Positions 19,022 through 26,379 of a stretch of DNA of 64,000 bases are shown piece after piece. The notes beneath the pieces were generated by a model. That model ran no database searches, had not been told where the DNA came from, and was given only the letters and a program-made list of their open reading frames with translations. Source of the stretch: Pilimelia columellifera (GTDB lineage Bacteria > Actinomycetota > Actinomycetes > Mycobacteriales > Micromonosporaceae); NCBI RefSeq assembly GCF_039532605.1, contig NZ_BAAARY010000007.1, forward strand, positions 62,001 to 126,000, given 5' to 3'. The translations under genes and the position numbers were made by a program. The first letter of the stretch is position 1. The number at the start of each line of letters is the position of its first letter.

Positions 19022-20002
19022 CTACCTGTCCGCCGCGATCCGCGCGAGCAGCCGCTCCGCAGCGGCGTACGGGTCGGTCCGACCCTCGACCACGTCCGCC
19101 GACAACGCTGTCAGCTCCGCGCCGTCGCCGACCGACCCGATCCGGGCCCGCAGCCGGCCCACCACGATCGCCTCAATCTCCACCTGGGCCCGACGCCGCC
19201 GCCGCAGCGTCAGCGCCCCGGACCCGGCGAGCCAGGCGCGGTGCTTGTCGACCGCCTCGACAATCCCGTCGATGCCTTCGGACCGGGAGGCCACCGCCCG
19301 CACCACCTGCGGCCGCCACTGGCCAGGCTCCCGCTCGCCGAGAGCGATCATCCCCTGGATGTCACGGTAGGTGGCGTCGGCGCCATCGCGGTCGGCCTTG
19401 TTGACGACGAACACGTCAGCGATCTCCAGGATGCCGGCCTTCACCGCCTGGATCGCGTCGCCCATGCCCGGGGCGAGCAGCACCAGGCAGGTGTCGGCGA
19501 GGCTGGCGACATCCACCTCGGCCTGCCCGACGCCGACGGTCTCCACCACGACGACATCACAGCCGGCCCCTTCGAGCACCCGCACCGCCGCCGGGGTAGC
19601 TGCCGACAGGCCACCCAGGTGACCCCGGCTGGACATCGACCGGATGTAGACGCCGGAATCAGTCGCGTGGTCCTGCATCCGGACCCGGTCGCCGAGGATC
19701 GCGCCGCCGGTGAACGGGCTTGACGGGTCCACCGCAAGCACCCCCACCCGGGCGCCCCGGGCGCGCAGCACCCGCACCAGCTCGTTGGTGGTGGTCGACT
19801 TGCCCACCCCTGGGGAGCCGGTCAGGCCGATGACCTGGGCCTGGCCGGCGTACGGGGCGAGCGCCGCCGCGATCTCGGGCAGCAGCGGATCGCCGGACTC
19901 CACCAGCGTCACCAGCCGGGCCACCGCGCGGGGGTCGCCCTCGCGGGCCCGGGACACCAGGTCGCTGACGTCCCGGGACCGCCGTGGCGAAACGGTCGAC
20001 AA
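19022..20002 (-). CDS. meaB: methylmalonyl-CoA mutase-associated G-protein chaperone MeaB
   Basis: A SIMIBI-class GTPase (MeaB/ArgK) with Walker A GSPGVGKSTTTNEL, the switch stretch DPSSPFTGGAILGDRVRM, VVETVGVGQAEVD and NKADRDGA for guanine recognition. It gates cofactor loading and protects B12-dependent acyl-CoA mutases. I chose the TTG at 20002, giving 326 residues like MeaB of Methylobacterium (329); an ATG at 20065 would overlap the thiolase gene by 55 nt and a GTG at 19957 is also possible. It is directly downstream of the thiolase and 3 kb from icmA. Confidence 0.93.
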   Translation of the reverse strand: MSTVSPRRSRDVSDLVSRAREGDPRAVARLVTLVESGDPLLPEIAAALAPYAGQAQVIGLTGSPGVGKSTTTNELVRVLRARGARVGVLAVDPSSPFTGGAILGDRVRMQDHATDSGVYIRSMSSRGHLGGLSAATPAAVRVLEGAGCDVVVVETVGVGQAEVDVASLADTCLVLLAPGMGDAIQAVKAGILEIADVFVVNKADRDGADATYRDIQGMIALGEREPGQWRPQVVRAVASRSEGIDGIVEAVDKHRAWLAGSGALTLRRRRRAQVEIEAIVVGRLRARIGSVGDGAELTALSADVVEGRTDPYAAAERLLARIAADR

Positions 20003-20010
20003 CGCGCGCC

Positions 20011-21195
20011 CTAGGCCGCCGGGACGCGCAGCACCAGCGCGTCGCCCTGACCGCCGCCACCGCACAGCGCCGCCACGCCGACGCCGCCGCCACGCCGACG
20101 CAGCTCCATCGCCAGGGTCAGCGCCAGCCGGGCGCCCGACATGCCGATCGGGTGGCCCAGGGCGATCGCCCCGCCGTTGACGTTCACCTTGGCCGGGTCG
20201 ACGCCCAGCTCCTTGGTGGACTGGATGCCGACCGCCGCGAACGCCTCGTTGATCTCGATGAGTTCGAGGTCGTCGACGGTGAGGTCGGTCTTGGACAGCG
20301 CGTGCTTGATGGCGTTGGCGGGCTGGGCGTGCAGCGAGTTGTCCGGGCCGGCGACGTTGCCGTGGGCAACGATCTCGGCCAGGACGGTCAGCCCCAGCTC
20401 CTGCGCCTTCTCCTTGCTCATGACGACCACCGCGCAGGCGCCGTCGGAGATCGGCGAGGAGGTTCCGGCGGTGATGGCGCCGTCCTTGGCGAACGCCGGG
20501 CGCAGCTTGCCCAGCGACTCGACGGTGGTGTCGGGGCGGATGCCCTCGTCCTCGGCGACGACGACCGGCTCGCCCCGGCGCTGTGGGATCGACAGCGGCA
20601 CGATCTCCTCGGCGAAGGCGCCGTTCTTCTGCGCGGCGGCGGCCCGCTGGTGGCTGGTCGCGGCGAACGCGTCCTGCTCCTGCCGGGTGAGGCCGAGTTT
20701 GGCGCCGGCCCGCTCGGTGGACTCGCCCATCGAGATGCCGTCGTACGCGTCGGTGAGGCCGTCGAGGGCCATGTGGTCCTTGATGACGACGTCGCCGTAC
20801 TTGTAGCCGGAGCGCTGGCCGACGAGCAGGTGCGGCGCGTTGGTCATCGACTCCATGCCGCCGGCCACCACGATGTCGACCTCGCCGGCGCGGATGAGCT
20901 GGTCAGCCAGGGCGATGGCGTCGAGGCCGGACAGGCAGACCTTGTTGATGGTCAGCGCCGGGACGCTCATCGGGATACCGGCCTCGACGGCGGCCTGGCG
21001 GGCGGGGATCTGGCCGGCGCCGGCCTGAAGCACCTGACCCATGATCACGTACTGCACCTGGTCGGCGGCGACGCCGGCACGCTCCAGCGCCCCGGCGATG
21101 GCGGCCGCGCCGAGCCTGGTCGCGGGGAGGTCCTTGAGGTTGCCCAGCAGGCGACCCATCGGGGTGCGCGCGCCGCCAACGATCACCGAGGTCAT
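20011..21195 (-). CDS. acetyl-CoA C-acetyltransferase (thiolase)
   Basis: A 394-residue thiolase with all catalytic residues: nucleophilic Cys in NKVCLSGLDA, His in GGAIALGHPIGMSGARL and the C-terminal Cys in CGGGGQGDAL. It cleaves or condenses acetoacetyl-CoA/3-ketoacyl-CoA. I chose the ATG at 21195 (MTSVIVGGARTPMG), eight codons inside the longest frame, with GAGAGGCGG upstream. It heads a minus-strand unit with meaB and the GT87 gene, divergent from the epimerase gene across 113 bp that contain a palindromic operator candidate. Confidence 0.93.
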   Translation of the reverse strand: MTSVIVGGARTPMGRLLGNLKDLPATRLGAAAIAGALERAGVAADQVQYVIMGQVLQAGAGQIPARQAAVEAGIPMSVPALTINKVCLSGLDAIALADQLIRAGEVDIVVAGGMESMTNAPHLLVGQRSGYKYGDVVIKDHMALDGLTDAYDGISMGESTERAGAKLGLTRQEQDAFAATSHQRAAAAQKNGAFAEEIVPLSIPQRRGEPVVVAEDEGIRPDTTVESLGKLRPAFAKDGAITAGTSSPISDGACAVVVMSKEKAQELGLTVLAEIVAHGNVAGPDNSLHAQPANAIKHALSKTDLTVDDLELIEINEAFAAVGIQSTKELGVDPAKVNVNGGAIALGHPIGMSGARLALTLAMELRRRGGGVGVAALCGGGGQGDALVLRVPAA

Positions 21196-21279
21196 CGGGT
21201 CCGCCTCTCTGTGGCTCAAAGTCTCTGGGGCCAGCCGGGCCAGCCGGCCGCGAGGGCGTCCTCACACCCACGGCCACGC

Positions 21280-21295
21280 CTGAACGCTGGTTCAG
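21280..21295. promoter_or_regulatory. palindromic operator candidate in the thiolase/epimerase divergent promoter
   Basis: CTGAACGCTGGTTCAG: a perfect palindrome of 6-bp arms with a 4-bp spacer, 13 bp before the epimerase ATG and followed by CAGACT. It is nearly identical to the site before icmA (16009-16024), so the two units are probably coregulated. Confidence 0.6.
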
Positions 21296-21308
21296 TCAGA
21301 CTAACGCC

Positions 21309-21785
21309 ATGACTGAACGTGAAGCTCATGACCACCCTGCGGACTACGTCACAGCCGGCGGGCTGGGCCTGCTGGGCATCGACCACGTCGGCGTCGCGGT
21401 GCCGGATCTGGACGCGGCGATCGCGTTCCACCAGCGGATCTTCGACATGCGCTGTGTCCATGAGGAGGTCAACGACGAGCAGGGGGTGCGGGAGGCCATG
21501 CTCGCCGTCGGGCCGGACCCCGGGCGCGGCCGGCTCCAACTGCTCGCCCCGCTGCGACCGGACTCCCCCATCGCCCGGTTCCTCGACCGCTCCGGGCCGG
21601 GGGTTCAGCAGGTGGCCTACACCGTCGCCGACATCGACGTGGCCTGCGCGACGCTACGGGCGCGGGGAACACGACTGCTCTACGACGAGCCGAGGCGGGG
21701 CACCGCGGATTCCCGGATCAACTTCGTCCACCCCAAAGACGCCGGTGGCGTGCTCGTCGAGCTGGTCGAACCGGCCCGCCGATAA
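21309..21785 (+). CDS. mce: methylmalonyl-CoA epimerase
   Basis: A 158-residue vicinal-oxygen-chelate protein with the two repeated modules of methylmalonyl-CoA epimerase. Likely metal ligands are His in GIDHVGVAVPDLD, Gln in RLQLLAPL, and the C-terminal Glu in VELVEP; NFVHPKDAGGVLVEL is a family hallmark. It interconverts (S)- and (R)-methylmalonyl-CoA between propionyl-CoA carboxylase and the mutase. The 13-bp gap between operator and ATG, with no ribosome site, suggests a very short or leaderless transcript. Confidence 0.93.
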   Translation: MTEREAHDHPADYVTAGGLGLLGIDHVGVAVPDLDAAIAFHQRIFDMRCVHEEVNDEQGVREAMLAVGPDPGRGRLQLLAPLRPDSPIARFLDRSGPGVQQVAYTVADIDVACATLRARGTRLLYDEPRRGTADSRINFVHPKDAGGVLVELVEPARR

Positions 21786-22185
21786 GGTGACTGGCCACAC
21801 CTCCGGTGGACATTGCCGGTCGCCCACGCGCAGGCGGGCGCTCACGCATTTGTCATCCCTTACCTGTCGGCGCCGGCGTCGGCATCGAAATATCGAGGTA
21901 ATTGACTTGAATAATCATTCCGACGCCTCCGGCTGCCCGTCACGGCGCGGCGATGATCCTCGGCGCCGCAATCTCGCCGGGCCGGCCCGATCCGTTACGT
22001 GGCAAGGGAATCGGTGAGCTTCCGGCCGTCGCCGGACCCGACCCCGCGCGCTGGTCCGCAGCGGCGCGACGACGGCCAACTCCGCGGTCGGCGACCACGT
22101 CCGCGGAATGAATGCCGGCCGCCGTCGATGAATCATGGGCCGCCGCTCTTGCGGAGCCCCTGGGCCTATCTGCGACCATGTGCCA
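21786..22185. other. 400-bp intergenic region before the first coiled-coil gene
   Basis: No credible coding frame. It has an unusually AT-rich patch at about 21885-21921 containing TTGACT (21902-21907), a possible -35 element, though no good -10 lies 17 bp on. It most likely holds the promoter of the coiled-coil gene at 22186. Confidence 0.4.
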
Positions 22186-23622
22186 ATGGCCCAGCAGCAT
22201 GACTCCTCGATCGCCTTTTTCGACAACAGCAGCGCGCCACATGACTTCACCGTGGTGTTGCGCGGCTACGACCGTCAGCAGGTCGACAGCCACCTTCAGC
22301 GCCTCACCGCGGCGCTGACCCAGGCGGAGCAGGCGCGGGCCGAGGCCGAACAACGGATGAACGACGCGCAGCGCCGGTTGCGCCAGGCCGAGCAGCGGAT
22401 CAGCGCGGTCGAGCAGAAGCTCGCCGACAGCGAGAAGCAGTTGGAGGAGAACAGCCGTCCCACGCTCTCGGGTCTGGGCACCCGGGTCGAGCAGATCCTG
22501 CGGCTGGCCGAGGAGCAGGCCAACGACCACCGGTCCGAGGCCCGTCGCGAGGCCGAGGGGATTCTCTCGGCGGCCAAACTAGAGGCCAGGGAGATCACCG
22601 ACAAGGCCCGGGCGGACGCCACCGCGATGAAGGCCAACGGCGAGCGCGAGGCCAACACCCTGCGGACCGCCGCCGAGCGGGAGGCGGCCGAGGTTCGGGT
22701 CCAGGCCCGTCGCGAAGCGGACACGCTGCGCGCCGAGGCCGAGCGGGACACCAAACAGCTGCGCACCGTCACCGCGCACGAGGTCGCCGAGCTGAAGTCG
22801 ACGTCCGAGCGCGAGGTGGCGACGCTACGGGCCACCACCGAGCGGGAGGTCACCCAGCTCCGCTCCACCGCGAGCCAGGAGGCCGAGCAGAAGCGGACCG
22901 AGGCCGCCAAACTGCTCAGCGACGCCCGCGATAAGCGCGACAAGGACCTCCAGGCCCTGGCGTTGGAGCTGGCCGAACGCAACGAGCGGGCCGAGCGGGA
23001 GGAGTCCGAGCGGCACGCCGCCCAGGTCGCCGCCACCCAGAAGCTGGTGGGCGAGGCCGAGGAGCGGGCGCGTGCCGCCGAGGATCGGGCCAAGGAGATC
23101 GAGCAGCGGGCCGAGGCGCGGCGTCTGGAGTCGGAGAAGCTGGCCGCCGAGACCATCGACAAGGCCAAGGCCCTGGCTGACCGGACCGTCACCGAGGCGC
23201 GGGACGAGGCACACCGCCTCACCAGCGACGCCCGTCAGGAGGCCGAGCTGAACCTCCAGACCGCGCGTCGCCAGGTCGAGGATCTGACCAGGCAGAAAGA
23301 GACGGTGACCGCCCAGCTGGGGCAGATGCTCTCCGGGCTCGCCGGCATCGTGCCGACCGTCGGCGCCGCGGCCAAGGCGGTCGCGGAGAAGGTCACCGGC
23401 TCAGAGAAGGACGCCGGGGCCGAAGCGCCCACCGCCGCGGACCACGCAGACGGCTCGAGCCGGTTGACCGATGCCCCCGGCGGGACCGCCAGGGCATCCG
23501 GCCCGCCGGCAGAGAACGACGCGACGCAGTCCGCCAGGCGCCCGCACGCCGGCACGGCTGGGCCGACGCAGACCGCGAAGGACCCGCGGCCGGAGCCGAA
23601 GCAGCCGGCGAAGGCGAGCTGA
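22186..23622 (+). CDS. DivIVA-like coiled-coil protein with hendecad repeats
   Basis: A 478-residue protein, almost entirely helical. The N-terminus FTVVLRGYDRQQVDSHLQRL resembles the DivIVA/Wag31 membrane-curvature domain, followed by a heptad coil (about 40-85), a conserved block TRVEQILRLAEEQANDH (about 97-115), then at least eight exact 11-residue repeats (residues about 152-239). A further coil and an acidic/Pro-rich disordered tail (about 400-478) follow. By architecture it belongs with actinobacterial polar-growth or cytoskeletal proteins (Wag31, Scy, FilP). I chose the ATG at 22186; the upstream ATG at 22135 adds a non-conserved stretch. A strong terminator follows. Confidence 0.85.
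   Translation: MAQQHDSSIAFFDNSSAPHDFTVVLRGYDRQQVDSHLQRLTAALTQAEQARAEAEQRMNDAQRRLRQAEQRISAVEQKLADSEKQLEENSRPTLSGLGTRVEQILRLAEEQANDHRSEARREAEGILSAAKLEAREITDKARADATAMKANGEREANTLRTAAEREAAEVRVQARREADTLRAEAERDTKQLRTVTAHEVAELKSTSEREVATLRATTEREVTQLRSTASQEAEQKRTEAAKLLSDARDKRDKDLQALALELAERNERAEREESERHAAQVAATQKLVGEAEERARAAEDRAKEIEQRAEARRLESEKLAAETIDKAKALADRTVTEARDEAHRLTSDARQEAELNLQTARRQVEDLTRQKETVTAQLGQMLSGLAGIVPTVGAAAKAVAEKVTGSEKDAGAEAPTAADHADGSSRLTDAPGGTARASGPPAENDATQSARRPHAGTAGPTQTAKDPRPEPKQPAKAS
22639..22902 (+). repeat. eight 33-bp (11-residue) coiled-coil repeats
   Basis: Eight consecutive 11-residue units of the form xERExxxLRxx, in exact register over 264 bp with no insertions. Hendecad periodicity favours a straight or right-handed coiled coil rather than the usual left-handed heptad coil. 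Confidence 0.85.
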
Positions 23623-23650
23623 CGGCAAGCCCGGGAGGGCTCTTTACCCT

Positions 23651-23681
23651 CGCGTGGCCGGCGATGCGCGCCGGCCACGCG
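23651..23681 (+). terminator. strong hairpin between the two coiled-coil genes
   Basis: Perfect 13-bp arms (23651-23663 and 23669-23681) with a 5-nt loop, 29 nt after the first coiled-coil stop codon. It should separate transcription of the two paralogues. Confidence 0.8.
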
Positions 23682-23759
23682 GACACCATGGGGTGCAAGG
23701 TCCACCCCTGGCAGGTGTGTAACGCGACGCCAGGCCGACGCCCGTGCCAAAATGGCCGT

Positions 23760-25139
23760 ATGGTGCAGCACGGCGCAGACCTTTTCCCCCTCGACGACGG
23801 CGCCTCAGAGCCGACCTTCGAAATCGCCCTCCGCGGCTACGACCGACGGCAGGTCGAACGGTACGTCCAGCACGTCGAGGCCGAGGTCACCACCCTCGCC
23901 ACTGAGCGTGAGCAGGCGTACTCGCAGGTCCAGGCGCTGGCCACCCAGATCGAACAGCTCCAGAACGAGTTGGTGGAGACCCGTCGTCGCGCGGCGGTCC
24001 CCGAAAAGATCTCCTTCCGGCATCTGGGGCCGCGGGTCGAGCAGATCCTTCTGCTCGCCGAGGAGCAGGCCGACCAGATGCGCGATGACGCCACCCGGGA
24101 GTCCGAGCAGCTCAAGCGCGCCGCGGACCGGGCGCTCGTGGAAGCCCAGGAGAAGGCCCAGGTCGCCGCCCGCGACTTCGAGGTCGCGCTGTCGGCGCGA
24201 CGGGCCGAAGCCGACCAGGCCGACGCGGAGCGGGCCAAGGCGCGGGAGGCCAAGGTCGCCGAGGTCAACCGCCAGTGTGACCAGCTTCGGGCGGCGGCGG
24301 CGCAGGATGCGGCGAAGCTTCGTGAGGCCGCGGAGAAGCATGTCGCTCAGCTGCGCGTCGATGCTGAGGACGGGCTCGCCCAAACCCGTCAGGAAACCCA
24401 GCAGCTCACCGAGACCGTTAAGAAGCACGCCGACCAGACTCGGATGGAGCTGGAATCCCAGGTCCAGGCGACCCGGGCGCAGCTCCAGCAGGAGAGCACC
24501 CAGCGGCGGGCAGCCCTGGAACAGGAGATCACCAAGCGTCGCACCCAGGCTGAGCAGGAGTTCGCTCAGCGGCGGAGCACGCTGGAGCAGGAGGTCGGCG
24601 AACGTCGGGCGCAGGCCGAGCAGGAACTCAAGGACCGCAAGGCCAAGGCCGAGCAGGAAATCGCCCAGCTGAGGGCCGACGCCCAGACGCACGCGGGCAG
24701 GGTCCGCGGCGAAGCCGATGAACTGTTGACGGCGGCTCAGCAGCGGCTGACCGGCATCCAGCACGAGATCACCCAGGCGCACCAACGCCTTGCCGAGGTC
24801 GAGCAGCGCACCGGCGAGACCCGCAGGGACCTCGTCGCGAGCCAGCATCGGCTCAGCGAGCTCGAAGACAAGATCAGGGCCACGGCGAGCAGGACGGCGG
24901 GCGCGGCAGCGGCCAACGCGCCGGTGCCAACAGCCAGCCCCGCGCCGGCCAGTCCCGCGCCGGTAAATGCGGCGCCGGCCAGCCCGCCGGCGGCCGCCAG
25001 CGCCAGCGACGACGGGAGCGATGACGGGAGCGACGCGGGCGACGAGAGCGAGACCACCGCCCCCATTCCTCCGGCGAAGCCCACCACCGAGGCCAACGGG
25101 GATCGTCGGCCGCAGCGGGTCGGCGCTGACAAGGAATGA
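23760..25139 (+). CDS. DivIVA-like coiled-coil protein, paralogue with hendecad repeats
   Basis: A 459-residue paralogue of the preceding protein. It has FEIALRGYDRRQVERYVQHV near residue 20, a heptad segment, the shared block GPRVEQILLLAEEQADQM (about 92-110), and a long coil in which 11-residue units run without a break from about residue 175 to 310. The clearest are six with the pattern ExxxRRxxxEQ. The tail is Ala/Pro-rich, then Ser/Asp-rich. It overlaps the AI-2E-type permease gene by 4 nt (ATGA), so the two are translationally coupled, which suggests the filament and the membrane protein work together. Confidence 0.85.
   Translation: MVQHGADLFPLDDGASEPTFEIALRGYDRRQVERYVQHVEAEVTTLATEREQAYSQVQALATQIEQLQNELVETRRRAAVPEKISFRHLGPRVEQILLLAEEQADQMRDDATRESEQLKRAADRALVEAQEKAQVAARDFEVALSARRAEADQADAERAKAREAKVAEVNRQCDQLRAAAAQDAAKLREAAEKHVAQLRVDAEDGLAQTRQETQQLTETVKKHADQTRMELESQVQATRAQLQQESTQRRAALEQEITKRRTQAEQEFAQRRSTLEQEVGERRAQAEQELKDRKAKAEQEIAQLRADAQTHAGRVRGEADELLTAAQQRLTGIQHEITQAHQRLAEVEQRTGETRRDLVASQHRLSELEDKIRATASRTAGAAAANAPVPTASPAPASPAPVNAAPASPPAAASASDDGSDDGSDAGDESETTAPIPPAKPTTEANGDRRPQRVGADKE
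24492..24689 (+). repeat. six 33-bp (11-residue) coiled-coil repeats
   Basis: Six consecutive 11-residue units of pattern E-hydrophobic-x-x-R-R-x-x-x-E-Q in exact register; the last is degenerate. Weaker units extend the register upstream to about 24290. Confidence 0.85.
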
Positions 25140-26275
25140 CCGGCGCGCCCGGTGGGGACGCCTCGGCGGACGCGGCGACCGAGCCGCCGTTGAACGACGG
25201 CCAGACTCCGGACATCGAGGTCGCGCAACGGCCGTACGGCATGCCGGGACGACCGTTCAGCCGGAGCCCGTTCGCCCTGGGGTTCGTGGTGACGCTCGGC
25301 GGTCTGACCGCGTTCGGGATGCTGCGGGCGTTGGACAACGCCATGCCGATCCTGGTGCTCATCTTCTCCGCGCTGTTCCTGGCGATCGGGTTGAACCCCG
25401 CGGTGGAGGCGTTGCAGCGGCTGAACATGCGTCGGGGCTTCGCCGTTCTGGCGGTGGGGGCGGCGGCGGTGACGCTGTTCGGGGCGGGTCTACTGGCGCT
25501 GGCGCCACCGCTGGTCGCGCAGACCGAGGCGTTCGCCGAGAAGCTACCCGGCTATATCGAGGCGCTCAAGCGCAGCAAGACGGTCAACGAGCTGAACGAG
25601 CGCTACGACATCATCGACAAGCTACAGGCGGCGGCTACTCCGGGCGCGGTGACGGACGTCGCCGGCGGGGTGGTCGGGGGCGCCTCGGTGGTGTTCGGCA
25701 CGGTCTTCAAGGTGCTGACGGTGTTCGTCCTCACGTTGTACTTCATGGCGTCGTTTGACCGGATGAAGCGTTGGGTGTACCGGTTGGCGCCCGCGTCGCG
25801 GCGGGAACGGGTGTCGCTGCTCAGCGACGCGATCCTCAGCAAGGTCGGCGCGTACATGGTCGGCGCGCTGCTCATCGCGCTCATGGCCGGGGTGTCGACG
25901 TTCATCTTCCTGTGGGTCGCGGGGGTGTCGTACCCGTTCGCGCTGGCGTTCGTCGTGGCGGTGTGTGACCTGATCCCGCAGATCGGCGCGACGCTGGGCG
26001 CGGTCGTGGTGAGCATCGCGGGATTCGCGACCTCGGTGCCGGTGGGCATCGCCTGCATCGTGTTCTTCGTGATCTACCAGCAGTTCGAGAACTACCTCAT
26101 CTACCCGAAGATGATGCGCCGGTCGGTGAAGGTGAGTGATCTCGCCGCGATCGTCGGTGCGTTGACGGGGGTGGCGCTGTTCGGGGTCATCGGGGCGTTG
26201 ATCGCGATTCCGGCGGTCGCCGCGATCCAGCTCATCGTTGACGAGGTCGTCGCGCCCCGCCAACAGCGCCACTAG
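25136..26275 (+). CDS. AI-2E family transporter (permease)
   Basis: A 379-residue membrane protein of the AI-2E exporter family (PF01594 type), with about eight hydrophobic segments. The conserved C-terminal region has IPQIGATLGAVVVSI and the QQFENYLIYPKMM stretch that marks the family. Members export small molecules or ions; some act in sodium/proton exchange, so the name does not prove autoinducer transport. The N-terminus (about 1-40) is a soluble acidic/Pro-rich extension. It starts inside the stop codon of the coiled-coil gene. Confidence 0.92.
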   Translation: MTGAPGGDASADAATEPPLNDGQTPDIEVAQRPYGMPGRPFSRSPFALGFVVTLGGLTAFGMLRALDNAMPILVLIFSALFLAIGLNPAVEALQRLNMRRGFAVLAVGAAAVTLFGAGLLALAPPLVAQTEAFAEKLPGYIEALKRSKTVNELNERYDIIDKLQAAATPGAVTDVAGGVVGGASVVFGTVFKVLTVFVLTLYFMASFDRMKRWVYRLAPASRRERVSLLSDAILSKVGAYMVGALLIALMAGVSTFIFLWVAGVSYPFALAFVVAVCDLIPQIGATLGAVVVSIAGFATSVPVGIACIVFFVIYQQFENYLIYPKMMRRSVKVSDLAAIVGALTGVALFGVIGALIAIPAVAAIQLIVDEVVAPRQQRH

Positions 26276-26379
26276 CTGGCATGAATTGTCGTACTTTTTT
26301 GCCTCACTGAGGGTTGAGCGTTCGTAGCCAGGGGTACCTAGACCGCTACGAACGCAATGCTTGTGCGGGGGCGAATGCC

